Origin: Rhodobacter sp. | GTDB taxonomy: Bacteria > Pseudomonadota > Alphaproteobacteria > Rhodobacterales > Rhodobacteraceae | Direction: 5' to 3' | NCBI GenBank assembly: GCA_030065095.1 | Contig: JASJDP010000013.1 | Coordinates: 1 to 64,000, forward strand | DNA length: 64,000 nucleotides | Shown: positions 15,379 to 24,547 of the stretch, piece after piece | Position numbering within the stretch: position 1 is the stretch's first letter | Layout of the letters: each line of letters opens with the position of its first letter | Translations under genes and position numbers: made by a program | The notes under the pieces: model-generated | What the model was told of the DNA's origin: nothing | The model's input: the letters and a program-made list of their open reading frames with translations, nothing else | The model's database searches: none

Positions 15379-15528
15379 ATGAGAAAAGTTGTCTTCGCCA
15401 CCGCCATTCTTGTCGCAGCCGCAACCACAGCTTCAGCCCAAGCAATTGATCCGGGTTGGGGGTGGGGACCATGTGGTGAAACTTTTGAACACACGTTTTT
15501 TGAGTGTCTTTACCAGCACCTTAATTGA
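15379..15528 (+). CDS. Very small secreted cysteine-containing peptide
   Basis: A 49-residue peptide behind a strong AAGGAGG ribosome site. A signal peptide (MRKVVFATAILVAAATTASA, cleavage after AQA) leaves about 27 residues, glycine/tryptophan-rich with two cysteines (PGWGWGPCGE ... FFECLYQHLN). It could be an exported peptide or toxin-like factor. No family known to me. The start at 15379 is favoured over upstream in-frame codons by the ribosome site and signal peptide. Confidence 0.6.
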   Translation: MRKVVFATAILVAAATTASAQAIDPGWGWGPCGETFEHTFFECLYQHLN

Positions 15529-15577
15529 GCGTATCGGGGCCCAATCGGTACCCTCGGTTGGGTCACAATCGATCCGC

Positions 15578-16117
15578 TCAAAGTTGTTTGAATCGCTGTA
15601 GCAAAGCGATCAGTAGAGACCCAAAGGGCATCTGCCTGAAGAGCCAGTTTCTACTACCGATGTACGCGACGTTCAGGCACTCTTTCCAGTAGACGCGCCG
15701 AGCGTACCCTTCCCCAAATATCTCAAAGTCGTATGAAAAGTTCTCTTCCAAGTCCCCTAATAGAGCCTCAGTTTCTTGAGGTGAGTGAAACCATCTGACC
15801 AACCGCGCAGCTCTCTTGGGCGGTACACGCAAACCCCGAAGCGGAAGATCACTTGGCGCGGATATTTCGGAGGAGGGGCGCTCAAATTGGGACTCGTCGC
15901 CTTCCTCTGATCCGGTGTCTGATTCAGTTTCTTGCCGAGGTTGTGTTTCTTTCCCGTGGAATAATCCGCGATTAATACGAGCGTGTTCCTCAACAGCGGA
16001 AACGTCTTCATCACCATCAAGGCTTGCCATCTCCATTCTGTGCTGAAGATGCTCTCGGTACTTCACAAGCTCCCCAATCTCTTGGACTTTTCCTTTGTTT
16101 TGGCTTGTTGCGTTCAT
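15578..16117 (-). CDS. Orphan permease-prefix-like protein
   Basis: A 179-residue protein. The first 100 residues are charged and low-complexity. The C-terminal 80 (PPKRAARLVRWFHSPQETEA ... LGDLEENFSYDFEIFGEGYA) resemble the prefix domain found before ABC-type permeases that pair with PadR regulators (LGDLEE motif, then an aromatic segment), ending in a short hydrophobic stretch. The permease itself is absent. It overlaps the PadR gene by 4 bp, so the two are co-expressed. Confidence 0.6.
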   Translation of the reverse strand: MNATSQNKGKVQEIGELVKYREHLQHRMEMASLDGDEDVSAVEEHARINRGLFHGKETQPRQETESDTGSEEGDESQFERPSSEISAPSDLPLRGLRVPPKRAARLVRWFHSPQETEALLGDLEENFSYDFEIFGEGYARRVYWKECLNVAYIGSRNWLFRQMPFGSLLIALLQRFKQL

Positions 16118-16440
16118 GTTAGTGCCATACGACCCGGGGACGCATCTAAAATCCGCATGGGACCTTCGATGTTCTGGGTGAGAACGCGGCTACCTTCGCC
16201 AGTTATCTGATATAGCCGTTTTCGCCTCCCTCCTCGCTCTGTAGTTGATTCGCCCCACCTGCTTAAGATGAGCTTTCTTCGTTCTAGTCTCTCAAGCGCA
16301 GCGTATATCGTTCCAAGCATCATATCGTCGCCTGTAGCGGTGGCGATTCTTTCTTTGATCGAAACACCATATCCGTCGCCCAGTAGGCTGCGGACAGCGG
16401 CTATGACATAGAGCTCATTCGTTGTGAGAGATTGGACCAC
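16114..16440 (-). CDS. PadR-family transcriptional regulator
   Basis: About 108 residues with a PadR winged helix: LTTNELYVIAAVRSLLGDGY, then LGTIYAALERLERRKLI (recognition helix and dimer contact), then the wing GGRRKRLYQITGEG. I prefer GTG 16440 because AAAGGAG lies 6 nt before it; GTG 16446 is too close. PadR proteins repress neighbouring membrane-protein genes. It is followed with a 4-bp overlap by the prefix-domain gene, which is its likely target. Confidence 0.85.
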   Translation of the reverse strand: MVQSLTTNELYVIAAVRSLLGDGYGVSIKERIATATGDDMMLGTIYAALERLERRKLILSRWGESTTERGGRRKRLYQITGEGSRVLTQNIEGPMRILDASPGRMALT

Positions 16441-16446
16441 AAACAC

Positions 16447-17183
16447 TCCTTTGTTCCATCACGATAGAGGATATGGGGTTTTCGTCGCTTGTGTCAATGT
16501 CATCAGATTTACTCGATCACATCGCAAGACTCCAAAATGGTATAGATCGGACGTTAGTTTCGGTTTGTTTAAGGCGCCCCAACGCAAATTCCGGCTGTGG
16601 ATCGCCGTGGCAATACTGCCAAGAACCGTGGATATTGTCCGCTCCCAGGCACATACGAATTCTCAAGGTTTTAGGCCGATCAGAAACCGCATGCAAAACA
16701 ACAGTGGTTTTGGCACGTTTTCAGCGTTGTCGTTTTTTCGGTCATTCGCTGCGCCGCATCCGACAGGGAGATTGGGCTCCGAGCCGACATGCGGCGTCGC
16801 GGCAACTTCCATCCTATCGAGCCCGGTCTGCCGTCGCTCACGGCCCATAGCAGCTATTAGAGCTGCTCATCTGCAACCTCCGCTTTGCGCCCAATGCCAG
16901 CCAATCCTGCCATTGTGGTGAGATCCCCAAAGCCGACTTTCGTGAGTGACCGGCCCCCCGTGGGTCCCTCTCTCATAACGAGAGTCTGCGGGCGGTTTTG
17001 ATGTGCTACCCTACGTGCCCCAATGCGGTTCTATGGAATAGCGACTGTTTGGCAGGTGGACTCATTGTACTGGCACTGGTCGTCGTGAATGTCTTGGGAG
17101 GCGTTCCCGGTCTCGATTTGATATCACATCGGGATGTGATTGACGCCTGTTCACCCACTCATGCAGCGATCTGGCGCTTGCGC
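16447..17183. other. No supportable gene
   Basis: Short frames only, without ribosome sites or recognisable domains. It separates the PadR pair from the end of the large minus-strand operon and may contain decayed sequence. Confidence 0.45.
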
Positions 17184-17555
17184 TCACTCTTCCTTCGCAA
17201 GCGATATGACCATGCCAGCCACGTCGGGAGGGAGCGCATCACCCTTGTCGCAGAGCCGCAAGCCCTCGTTCATCAGGTGCTCAACCAGGCGATAAGGCAG
17301 CTTTTCCTCCGGGTAAAGCGCTTCCACCACTGCCTTGAGTGCTCCGTCCGGATCGAGGCTGCCAACGTTCCACTTAGTTCCGGCGCCCTCGCTAGTGCCG
17401 CGTTCGGTACCGGCCTCGATGGCCTGGGCCATGGCGAACTTTGCCGCCTCGATCTCCGAGCCGAAATGCCCCGCGACGACCAGATCGGTCAGCACGCGCT
17501 CGTTCGCACTCGTGATTCCGATAGTCTTCTTGTCGGTCAGTTTTTCCGTAACCAT
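17184..17555 (-). CDS. Small protein closing the DndD-like module
   Basis: A 123-residue soluble protein, last of the operon, 10 bp after the ATPase gene. Sequence pattern: SANERVLTDLVVAGHFGSEI, then a helix with AAKFAMAQAIEAG, then WNVGSLDPDGAL, then PYRLVEHLMNEGLRL. I associate this type with DndD-like and helicase genes but know no function. Its position suggests a DNA-binding or adaptor subunit of the ATPase. Confidence 0.7.
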   Translation of the reverse strand: MVTEKLTDKKTIGITSANERVLTDLVVAGHFGSEIEAAKFAMAQAIEAGTERGTSEGAGTKWNVGSLDPDGALKAVVEALYPEEKLPYRLVEHLMNEGLRLCDKGDALPPDVAGMVISLAKEE

Positions 17556-17565
17556 CGTGCCTTTC

Positions 17566-19521
17566 CTATTGCTTTACCAGTTCGGTATGCCGAGCCGATT
17601 GCCGCTCGAGTGTCCATTCTGCACGGAGCCGACCCTTGAGAGCCTCCCGCGCGCGGGCGGGAGGCAGTTCCTCTTCGTAGACCAGCACGATCACCTGGTC
17701 CGCCATGTCTGGCAGCGTTTCGACGATATTGGCACGGTGTCCGCCGTCAAGCCGGCCGAATGGGGAATCGACGACGATCGGACCACGCAGCTGGGCATTA
17801 TTCTGCAGCGCCGCGACGAGCGACAAGGCTACCACGTGCTCCGCGCCGGCCGAGCGTACGGGAATGTCGCTCCCGTCTCGGTGGACAATGGTCAAGCCGT
17901 AGCTATCGTTGATGCGCAGGCCGGCATACTCGGGTTCAGTGGTTAGCTGTTGGAAGAAACGGCTAGCGTCGGCCTCGACCCGGTGGCGAAGCTGTTCGCG
18001 ATAGGTGTCGACGCTGGCTGCAAACAGCGCGTGGACCCGGCTCGTGTAGTCGCGGCGCTTGATGGCAAGATCCGTCTCGCCGCCTGCAAGCTTGTCCAGG
18101 CTCTTCTGGATCTTGTCCCTGTAGTTCGCGTTCTCTTCCAGCTTCTCGCCGGTTTCCGCGACACCGGTCTCGAGCGCCGTGATCTGGCGAAAGACCGAAT
18201 CGTATTCGCGCCGCAATCCGCGAAGTTCGTCTTCGGCGTCACTCGACAGCTGCCTTTCGATCTCTTCAATCTCGCCCTGCTTGGCGTAAATCTCTAGCTT
18301 GCGAGTCTCGAGACTTCTCCAGATCTGTCGCAGCGCCTCGGGATTGGCCTTGGCCAGCTGTTCGTCCAGCGCATCGAGCCTGCGACGCACGCTCGCGAGC
18401 TCGCGCTGAGCTTCGGAAGATGCCTTCTCGTCGCCTGTGGGCAGCTGCGCGCGGATTATTTCCTGCGCCTCTTCGGTAACGGTCTGCAGGCAGGTCGGAC
18501 ACGACTGTTCATCGCCATCGGCCAATTCCCTCAGGATCTGCGCGCGATTGACCAGACTCTGCAGTTCGTTCTCCCGCTTGCGATGTTCGTCGACGGCCGC
18601 CTTGAGGCGTGTTCGAATAACGGCCGACCAGGCCGAGTTCATCGCAATTTTCACTTCCTCGATTCGCTCATCGACATGCTGCTTGAGGGCGTCGATTTCC
18701 TCGTTCAGCCTGTCCCGCTTGTCGAAAAGCGCCCCCATCCGCTCGCGGCGACGCATGTCGTCCTCGATAGCGGCCTTGCGGCCTCGCAATTCATCGAGTT
18801 CGCTTTCCTGTCGGAACAGGTCCTTTGTGAGTATGTCGCGCTCGTCGACCAGGCTCTGCAGCTGGTTGCCGTACTCACGGGTCTTCTGGTCGCCTTGCGC
18901 TGCGAGGGCCACGTTTGCCTCGGCGCGGTCAAGCGCGGCCTTGAGGCTGTCCCGCGACTTGGTCAGCGTCGGCAAGCCGAGGATGCGCTCGATGGCACTG
19001 GATATCTTGCGCCCGATGTCGCTCTCAGAATGCATCAGGTCCTCATATTCCTGGAGCAATTCGCCATCGAACAGGAAGAACCTGGATATCTGCTCGGGCA
19101 GAATACGCTCCAGTTCGAGCTCTGCCTGCTGCGGAGACAGGATATGACCGCCGCGTTCGAGGAAGTATTCGGTCACGTAGTCATCGTGTACCGCCGGGTC
19201 GGGCGTGCCCTTCTTGGGCTTGCAGGTGCGGGTCAGGCGGTATTCCGCGCCTGCGTGCATCAGGTCGATGCGGACCTCGAAGCTGCGCTCGCCTTCGCTT
19301 CGCGCCTCCCAGTTGATCATGTCGTGGAAGGAGACCTGGCGACGGCCTCGTCCAATGATCTTGCCTATAAGCGCAAAGCGAAAGGCGTTGAGCAGGGTCG
19401 TCTTGCCCCGCATGTTTTCGCCGTAGAATATGCTGACCCCTTCTTCGTCGGGCAGGTCGAAAGACTGGTCGCCCTTGAACGCGCCGAAGTTCTTCATGTG
19501 AATGGTCTTGATCCGCAGCAT
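17566..19521 (-). CDS. DndD/Rad50-like SMC-type ATPase
   Basis: About 651 residues. N-terminal ATPase half with Walker A GENMRGKT at about 34-41; long coiled coil (about 180-480) interrupted by a Rad50-style zinc-hook motif SCPTCLQ near 340; C-terminal half with ABC-type Walker B IVVDSPFGRLD near 590. Overall like DndD, the ATPase of phosphorothioate systems, though dndB, dndC and dndE are absent. It probably moves along or senses DNA with the helicase. Start ATG 19521 (TGATG with the upstream stop) or GTG 19524. Confidence 0.88.
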   Translation of the reverse strand: MLRIKTIHMKNFGAFKGDQSFDLPDEEGVSIFYGENMRGKTTLLNAFRFALIGKIIGRGRRQVSFHDMINWEARSEGERSFEVRIDLMHAGAEYRLTRTCKPKKGTPDPAVHDDYVTEYFLERGGHILSPQQAELELERILPEQISRFFLFDGELLQEYEDLMHSESDIGRKISSAIERILGLPTLTKSRDSLKAALDRAEANVALAAQGDQKTREYGNQLQSLVDERDILTKDLFRQESELDELRGRKAAIEDDMRRRERMGALFDKRDRLNEEIDALKQHVDERIEEVKIAMNSAWSAVIRTRLKAAVDEHRKRENELQSLVNRAQILRELADGDEQSCPTCLQTVTEEAQEIIRAQLPTGDEKASSEAQRELASVRRRLDALDEQLAKANPEALRQIWRSLETRKLEIYAKQGEIEEIERQLSSDAEDELRGLRREYDSVFRQITALETGVAETGEKLEENANYRDKIQKSLDKLAGGETDLAIKRRDYTSRVHALFAASVDTYREQLRHRVEADASRFFQQLTTEPEYAGLRINDSYGLTIVHRDGSDIPVRSAGAEHVVALSLVAALQNNAQLRGPIVVDSPFGRLDGGHRANIVETLPDMADQVIVLVYEEELPPARAREALKGRLRAEWTLERQSARHTELVKQ

Positions 19522-19721
19522 CACTCCTCCTCCGAAGCGTGTTGCGCGATGGCTTCGTCGACCTGGCGCGAGACGTTGTCCTGCGTCATGCCGTCCGCAT
19601 GCAGCTTGAGAATTTCCAGGACGAGGCTGCGGTCGACATCCTCGAAGCGTTCGGCGCGTAGGCGTTCGATCGTCTCGGTGACCGAGGCGTCGCGGTTCGC
19701 ATAGGCGTCATTATCAGGCAT
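19521..19721 (-). CDS. Small helical linker protein
   Basis: A 66-residue charged helical protein between the helicase gene (8-bp overlap) and the ATPase gene (overlap at stop/start). The middle (SLVLEILKLHADGMTQDNVS) could be a small HTH. No family recognised. Conserved tight overlaps argue for a real subunit, perhaps bridging the two large enzymes. Confidence 0.65.
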   Translation of the reverse strand: MPDNDAYANRDASVTETIERLRAERFEDVDRSLVLEILKLHADGMTQDNVSRQVDEAIAQHASEEE

Positions 19722-21867
19722 CCGCCATCTCCATCAATTCCTCTTCGTCGAGTTCGAAACCGTTGTTGGTCAATTCGGTCCAGTCGATATTGGCTGCAGC
19801 GGCGATCCTGCGCAGGTCCGCCACCGCTGCAGGGTTAATCGCGTGGCTGCCGAATTCGATCGCACGTGCGAGTTCGCCCTTAAGTATCGAACCGCCCATG
19901 GCGTCTTCGTCCTCGTCCTCCGGAACGACCACGGTATCATGAAGATGGGCGATGGATTTGCCGGGAAACCGGCGCAGCACGCGCCCGCGGCGCTGGATAA
20001 ACTCACGAGGGTTCTTGGATGAGGCGAGAATGAGCGCATGCGTGACCGAGGGGATGTCGACCCCTTCGTCGAGGCAGCGGATCGATACGACGACGCCGCC
20101 GCGCTCGCTGAACATTTCGAGGGTTTTCGCCGGATCGCCGAGCATTGCGCTGTGATATTCGTAGACATCGCGGATACCGGCATAGGCGATAGCCTTCTTA
20201 ACCTCGCCGAGCTGGTCCTGGTTGTCGCAGTAGACGATCCAGCGCTGGCCCGGCTCATAGGCCCGGCCCACCACTTGGCCCGCCAGTTCCACCTTGGCCC
20301 TGGCGCCCTTCAGGATGCGCGCGCGCCTGATGAGGAGGAGCTTTAGCCTGTTGGACAGCGCGCCGACGCCGTCTTCGCTTGAAGATGCCGAGCGCGCATA
20401 GAGCCGCCGGAATTCATCGGTTGCTTCGATCCAACGTTCGCGTTCATCGTCAGCCAGACGAACCGTGTGGACATTGTAGGCGTAGGGCGTCAGGGCCTTC
20501 GCCGCAATCGCGTTTTCGAGAGTGAAGGGCGGGGGGACTATCCCGGAAAAGTAGTCCATGATTAGCGCTGTGCCCTCCGGATCCCCGGCCCTTTCGGGGG
20601 TGGCGCTTAGTCCAAGGCGCGCGCCGGTTTCCATCTCGAGCAAGCAGCTCGCCTGCCGCGCTCCTAGGCGATGGACTTCGTCGGCTACCATGAACAGGTG
20701 CTCGCCCTCGTTGATCAGGCTTCGGAAAAGCTCGCTCGACGCGGTCTGCATTGTCGAAAGAATCGCGCGCGGCATCACCACGCCCGGGCGGCTCCAGGTC
20801 CTCAGCCGGGCCTGCTCGCGCCAGCGCGAATGCCCGCCGCCGCACACCATCAGGTTGATGTCGCGATCGGCGAACGTTTCGCGCAGTTCCTTGTCCCATT
20901 GCTTGAGCAACAGTTCGCTTGGGACAAGGACGAGGGGAATCTCGTCCTTGTCGAGGCTGTCGCCGATTGCACACAGCGCGGTAAACGTCTTGCCCGAGCC
21001 CGTTGCATGCTTGAGGATTCCGCGCCGACCGCATTCCTCCCATTTCTCGAGCGCGTCGACCTGGTGGGGGCGCGGGATCCGGCCATCGGGGCGGCACGCC
21101 TCGGGCGACCATCGGACCCCCTGTTCTAGGTCGAGGCATATTTCATCGACGAACTCCGGCCAGCGTCCGGCATCGGATGCGGAGACGATGGCGTCGCGTG
21201 CAGTTTCCGGCAGCGGGCGGACCGTGACATCGGGCCATTCGTTGTTCCACACGCGCTCGAAGTAGTCGCGCTCGTCCGTGACACGAAGCGCGTCACTTTC
21301 GTTGCGCCAGCTGGTGAAAACGTCGACGGATTCGAGGTTACCGTCGCGGGCGAGGCCGGGCCAGGTCTCGTTCATCGATCCCTTAAACGCGATCTGGTCG
21401 CCATTGGTATCGGTCAAGATACCGACTTTGTCGTGGAACAGGCGCCGCGGCCGACCGCCAGCGTCGGTACCGACCCACGCGATCTGGCAATCCACTACCC
21501 CTGCAGCGACCAGCGAAGCCAGCACTACCGCCGGTTTGGCGAGATGATCCGTCTCCAGCATCTCCTGGAACTCGGCAACGATAGCCCGGCCGGCCTCGAT
21601 CTCGGCGCGTTTCGTATAGCCTTCGCGAAGCGCTTCGTGGTCGCCTGAAAAAAGGACGGGCGAGCAGATCAACCGCATCTTTCCACCGGCCGTTACGAAA
21701 GCCTTCAGGCTCGGCCATGCGAGCAAGTAAATTGTGCTGGAGAAAAACCCGACTGCGCGGTCATAGTGCACCGAAGAACTCACCGCGGGTAGGTAGAATT
21801 CCTCCGCCAGATCGTCCTCGGGCTTGTGATAGGCCCGCTTGAAATCGAGATCGCGCAGTCCGGCCAT
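19714..21867 (-). CDS. PLD-nuclease / SF2 helicase fusion
   Basis: A 717-residue protein. Residues about 15-200 form a phospholipase-D-type nuclease domain with a single HxK motif (H145, K147 in FHDKVGI) followed by GSMNET; one motif implies dimerisation. An SF2 helicase follows: HATGSGKTFTA (K293), DEVH at 396-399, LGLSATPERAGDP, and motif VI FIQRRGRVLRR. It likely translocates on and cuts DNA. It lies 1 bp after the HTH gene and overlaps the next by 8 bp. Confidence 0.9.
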   Translation of the reverse strand: MAGLRDLDFKRAYHKPEDDLAEEFYLPAVSSSVHYDRAVGFFSSTIYLLAWPSLKAFVTAGGKMRLICSPVLFSGDHEALREGYTKRAEIEAGRAIVAEFQEMLETDHLAKPAVVLASLVAAGVVDCQIAWVGTDAGGRPRRLFHDKVGILTDTNGDQIAFKGSMNETWPGLARDGNLESVDVFTSWRNESDALRVTDERDYFERVWNNEWPDVTVRPLPETARDAIVSASDAGRWPEFVDEICLDLEQGVRWSPEACRPDGRIPRPHQVDALEKWEECGRRGILKHATGSGKTFTALCAIGDSLDKDEIPLVLVPSELLLKQWDKELRETFADRDINLMVCGGGHSRWREQARLRTWSRPGVVMPRAILSTMQTASSELFRSLINEGEHLFMVADEVHRLGARQASCLLEMETGARLGLSATPERAGDPEGTALIMDYFSGIVPPPFTLENAIAAKALTPYAYNVHTVRLADDERERWIEATDEFRRLYARSASSSEDGVGALSNRLKLLLIRRARILKGARAKVELAGQVVGRAYEPGQRWIVYCDNQDQLGEVKKAIAYAGIRDVYEYHSAMLGDPAKTLEMFSERGGVVVSIRCLDEGVDIPSVTHALILASSKNPREFIQRRGRVLRRFPGKSIAHLHDTVVVPEDEDEDAMGGSILKGELARAIEFGSHAINPAAVADLRRIAAAANIDWTELTNNGFELDEEELMEMADA

Positions 21868-21868
21868 G

Positions 21869-22705
21869 CTAGTCTTGCATCATCCGCTCGCGCGTAATCG
21901 CGATGCGCCGCGCCAAAGCCTCGACCAGCCGCTCGGGGCGACTGGCCAACAGTCTTTCGGTAACCGCTGTGCCGTCGGCCGGGCGAAGCCGCCGTTCCTG
22001 TTCTGCAATCCGGCCTGCGCTAGCCTCGATGATCGTCTCGGCCTTGACCTGCACGTTCCGCGACCATGCGAAATCTTGGTAGAGCCCGGCGTCCCACAGG
22101 ATGAAAACGTCCTCTTCGGCCGCATATCCTGCGAGCAAGACAATCCGCCCTCCGCTCTGGTCGAAATTCGCGCGATCGCCGCGTTTTTGTCCGGGCACGA
22201 TCAACTGGACCTTGTGTTCGCCGAGCGGGCGCCCGCCGGGCGGCCTCGTTGCATTGAAGATGTAGAGACGGATCCGCGGCGGCAGGGGCGAAGCAAGCTT
22301 GGCTTCAAACGGCTTCTGGTCGAAATCATTGTGCGAATGAACCTTCTCGCCGAGCGCTGCAATGAAGCGGCGATGCAATTCGGCCTGGGTGACACGCTGG
22401 GTCAGGGGCTCTATCTTCATAGGGGCTTCGGCCTTGTCTTGCGGGACAGGGGGGGCGGCGACCGAAAGCGCAGGTTCGCCTGGGGTCGGGTCTGTCCCAC
22501 CGGACAATATGGTCGCAGTTACTGCCTCGGACTCTCCGCCATTGGCGACAGCCTCGAGCCAACATTCGAAATCGACCTTTCTGAGCCGCCACCGCCCGCG
22601 CAGCTTGAACCCGGGCAGCTCGCCGCAGCCGAGCATCGCTGTGATGGTCCGCTCGCCGAGCTTGAGCCGCGCGGCAACGTCGCGAATGGTCAGAATGTCA
22701 TCCAT
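21869..22705 (-). CDS. Excisionase-type HTH protein with unknown C-terminal domain
   Basis: About 278 residues. Residues 1-55 are an excisionase/MerR-like winged helix (LTIRDVAARLKLGERTITAM, then GFKLRGRWRLRKVD). A proline/alanine linker leads to a beta-rich domain (IRLYIFNATRPPGG ... HKVQLIVPGQ ... VFILWDAGLYQDFAWSRNVQ) that recalls sensing domains of modification-dependent restriction enzymes, without visible catalytic residues; this likeness is tentative. ATG 22705 is preferred to TTG 22723. It may recognise target DNA or its methylation state for the helicase. Confidence 0.65.
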   Translation of the reverse strand: MDDILTIRDVAARLKLGERTITAMLGCGELPGFKLRGRWRLRKVDFECWLEAVANGGESEAVTATILSGGTDPTPGEPALSVAAPPVPQDKAEAPMKIEPLTQRVTQAELHRRFIAALGEKVHSHNDFDQKPFEAKLASPLPPRIRLYIFNATRPPGGRPLGEHKVQLIVPGQKRGDRANFDQSGGRIVLLAGYAAEEDVFILWDAGLYQDFAWSRNVQVKAETIIEASAGRIAEQERRLRPADGTAVTERLLASRPERLVEALARRIAITRERMMQD

Positions 22706-22746
22706 GCGATTGCCCGGCTCCAAACGAATCGCCGCGGAAAACTACG

Positions 22747-22761
22747 CAGCTTTATAAGCTG
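22747..22761. promoter_or_regulatory. Inverted repeat before the HTH-helicase-ATPase genes
   Basis: CAGCTTTATAAGCTG (6-3-6 perfect arms) lies 41 bp upstream of the ATG at 22705, in the only sizeable gap of the operon, with a further AGCT half-site nearby. It is a plausible operator for the adjoining excisionase-type protein. Confidence 0.45.
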
Positions 22762-22786
22762 CAAATCAGCTAAAGGAGCGAGCGAG

Positions 22787-24547
22787 TCAAGCGACGGCGC
22801 GTTCGAGCACCTTGCGAACATCTTGAAAATCGGGAAATTCCGTCTGTCCGGCGGACATCAAACGCCGCATGATCTCGGCGTGCACGCCCTGCGCTCCGCG
22901 ATTACCGAATGCGGGTTCAGCTGAAACTTCCGCAACCATGCGGACGAGGTCGAACCCGGCCCGTTTCGCAGGCGAGGCGGAGTTGGCGAGGGTCGGCTTG
23001 CGCAAGTTCATCACCACATCGAAGTGAGCCACGTTCTCCTTACCGCCGCGGCCCTTGTAGCCCTTGTGGCTTTGCTGTTTGCGGTCGAGCGATGCTGCTT
23101 CGTGAAACTCGAAGCCCGCCGCCGTGGCGGCTTCGCTAAGCGCACGCCAGACGGCCTTGTCCGTGTTGTGAAAGACAACCGTTGCCCAGCCTCCCGGTTT
23201 GAGGACGCGGGCCATCTCATTCAGCGATTGTGCCATCAGGCGACCGTAATCCTCGAGGCTCTTGCCGCCTCGCGAGACGGCCAGGGACCGATTGACAACC
23301 GCTTCCTCAGCCTGATCCGTCACCCTTCCAAGCCAGGCTTCCCAGATGAGGTTGCAGTCGGCGTAGAAGATGTTCGAGCCGAAGGGCGGATCGGTGAAGA
23401 TATAGTCGACACTGTTATCGCTCACCCCCGTCAAAGCGGTTGCGCTTCCGCACATGATGTGTGGTGGGTTCTCGGTGGTCGGGGTGAACGCACGGTAATA
23501 GGAGCGCAGCTGCCCTATCTTGCGTTTCATGACGTGCAGCACGTTCACCTCTGCCGAGAGCTGCGGCACGTAGAGAGTCCCTGTCAGAGGACGGTGACCG
23601 CCGCGCGCGTTGAAGCGCCGCATCTTGGTCCCGTGCCAGGCGGTGTTAGTAAAGGCAAAGGCGAGAGCTGCGCGCATTCGCTCGTCCGGGTCGGCGAGAA
23701 CCGCTTGCCAGAGCCTGGCAAGAGCCAGCCTGTTGCGATCGGTATACATGTCGCGTACCGCGCGAACGCCCTGCAGATGCAGTGCGCACCTCTGGTACAT
23801 CTCGCGGTCCGACTCCAGCGCGACATCGGGGAAGGGCGCACTGTCCTCCTCCTTGGCAAGCCGGGCGGCATCCCGCCTGTCCTGCTTGGTTGCCGGCCGC
23901 TCGCCGCGCGAACCATCTTCGCGCGCGAAGGCGATATGCGCGGGCTCCTTGCCTCTGACGCTAAACTTCCCGCGATCGGCCCGGTATTCGCATTCGGGAC
24001 AGGTAGTCCCACGCGTGAGGCGCCCACTCTTCCGATCGACCGTATCCCAGAGCAGGAACTCTGTTTCGCACGTCGGGCAGGCGTGACGCGTGCTCCACAA
24101 AGTCCAACGTATGGTTGCAGGCTTACCGGTCTCGTCGCGGGTCGCGTAATAACGCTGGAAATCCTCGGCAACGTCTTGTGCAACCCTTTCGAATGCATCA
24201 GCAAGCGCTACGCCGTCGCATGCGCGGGTGTGATTGAAGGAGAGATGCGCAGCCGCGGTAGACAGGTCGTTGAGGATTGCGCGGCGCCCGGTCATCGCCA
24301 CTGCGACACCGGTCATTCCGGAACCGCAAAAGGGATCGAGGACCACATCTCCAGGCTTCGTGAAGTGCTCGATGAATGGCCTGATCGCCTCGGGCGGGAC
24401 CTTTGTATGATAGCTGTGCGCGTTGTAGAACGCGGTGTTACGAGAAGCCGCGACCATTCGCTCTTGAGGTGGGGCGTCGGGAGCCCCGCCTCCCTTACTT
24501 TTTGGCAGTGCCCCTTCGGCCAGATAGGCCGCGATGAAATCATCCAT
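22787..24547 (-). CDS. Zn-ribbon DNA adenine methyltransferase
   Basis: A 586-residue amino-methyltransferase. SAM-binding motif I DPFCGSG begins at D71 and catalytic motif IV DPPFG at D386, separated by a long insert with a four-cysteine zinc ribbon (CPTCETE ... CPECEYR). This is the make-up of adenine-specific methylases with a Zn-ribbon (COG1743 type). It would mark host DNA as self. It shares both motifs, insert and the YNAHSYHTKVPP box with the upstream methyltransferase, so the two are paralogues. It overlaps that gene by 8 bp. Confidence 0.88.
   Translation of the reverse strand: MDDFIAAYLAEGALPKSKGGGAPDAPPQERMVAASRNTAFYNAHSYHTKVPPEAIRPFIEHFTKPGDVVLDPFCGSGMTGVAVAMTGRRAILNDLSTAAAHLSFNHTRACDGVALADAFERVAQDVAEDFQRYYATRDETGKPATIRWTLWSTRHACPTCETEFLLWDTVDRKSGRLTRGTTCPECEYRADRGKFSVRGKEPAHIAFAREDGSRGERPATKQDRRDAARLAKEEDSAPFPDVALESDREMYQRCALHLQGVRAVRDMYTDRNRLALARLWQAVLADPDERMRAALAFAFTNTAWHGTKMRRFNARGGHRPLTGTLYVPQLSAEVNVLHVMKRKIGQLRSYYRAFTPTTENPPHIMCGSATALTGVSDNSVDYIFTDPPFGSNIFYADCNLIWEAWLGRVTDQAEEAVVNRSLAVSRGGKSLEDYGRLMAQSLNEMARVLKPGGWATVVFHNTDKAVWRALSEAATAAGFEFHEAASLDRKQQSHKGYKGRGGKENVAHFDVVMNLRKPTLANSASPAKRAGFDLVRMVAEVSAEPAFGNRGAQGVHAEIMRRLMSAGQTEFPDFQDVRKVLERAVA

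Noticed and set aside
16998-17639. Plus-strand 213-codon frame over the 123-aa gene
   Set aside because: It is the reverse shadow of the 123-aa protein gene and the start of the ATPase gap; no domain.
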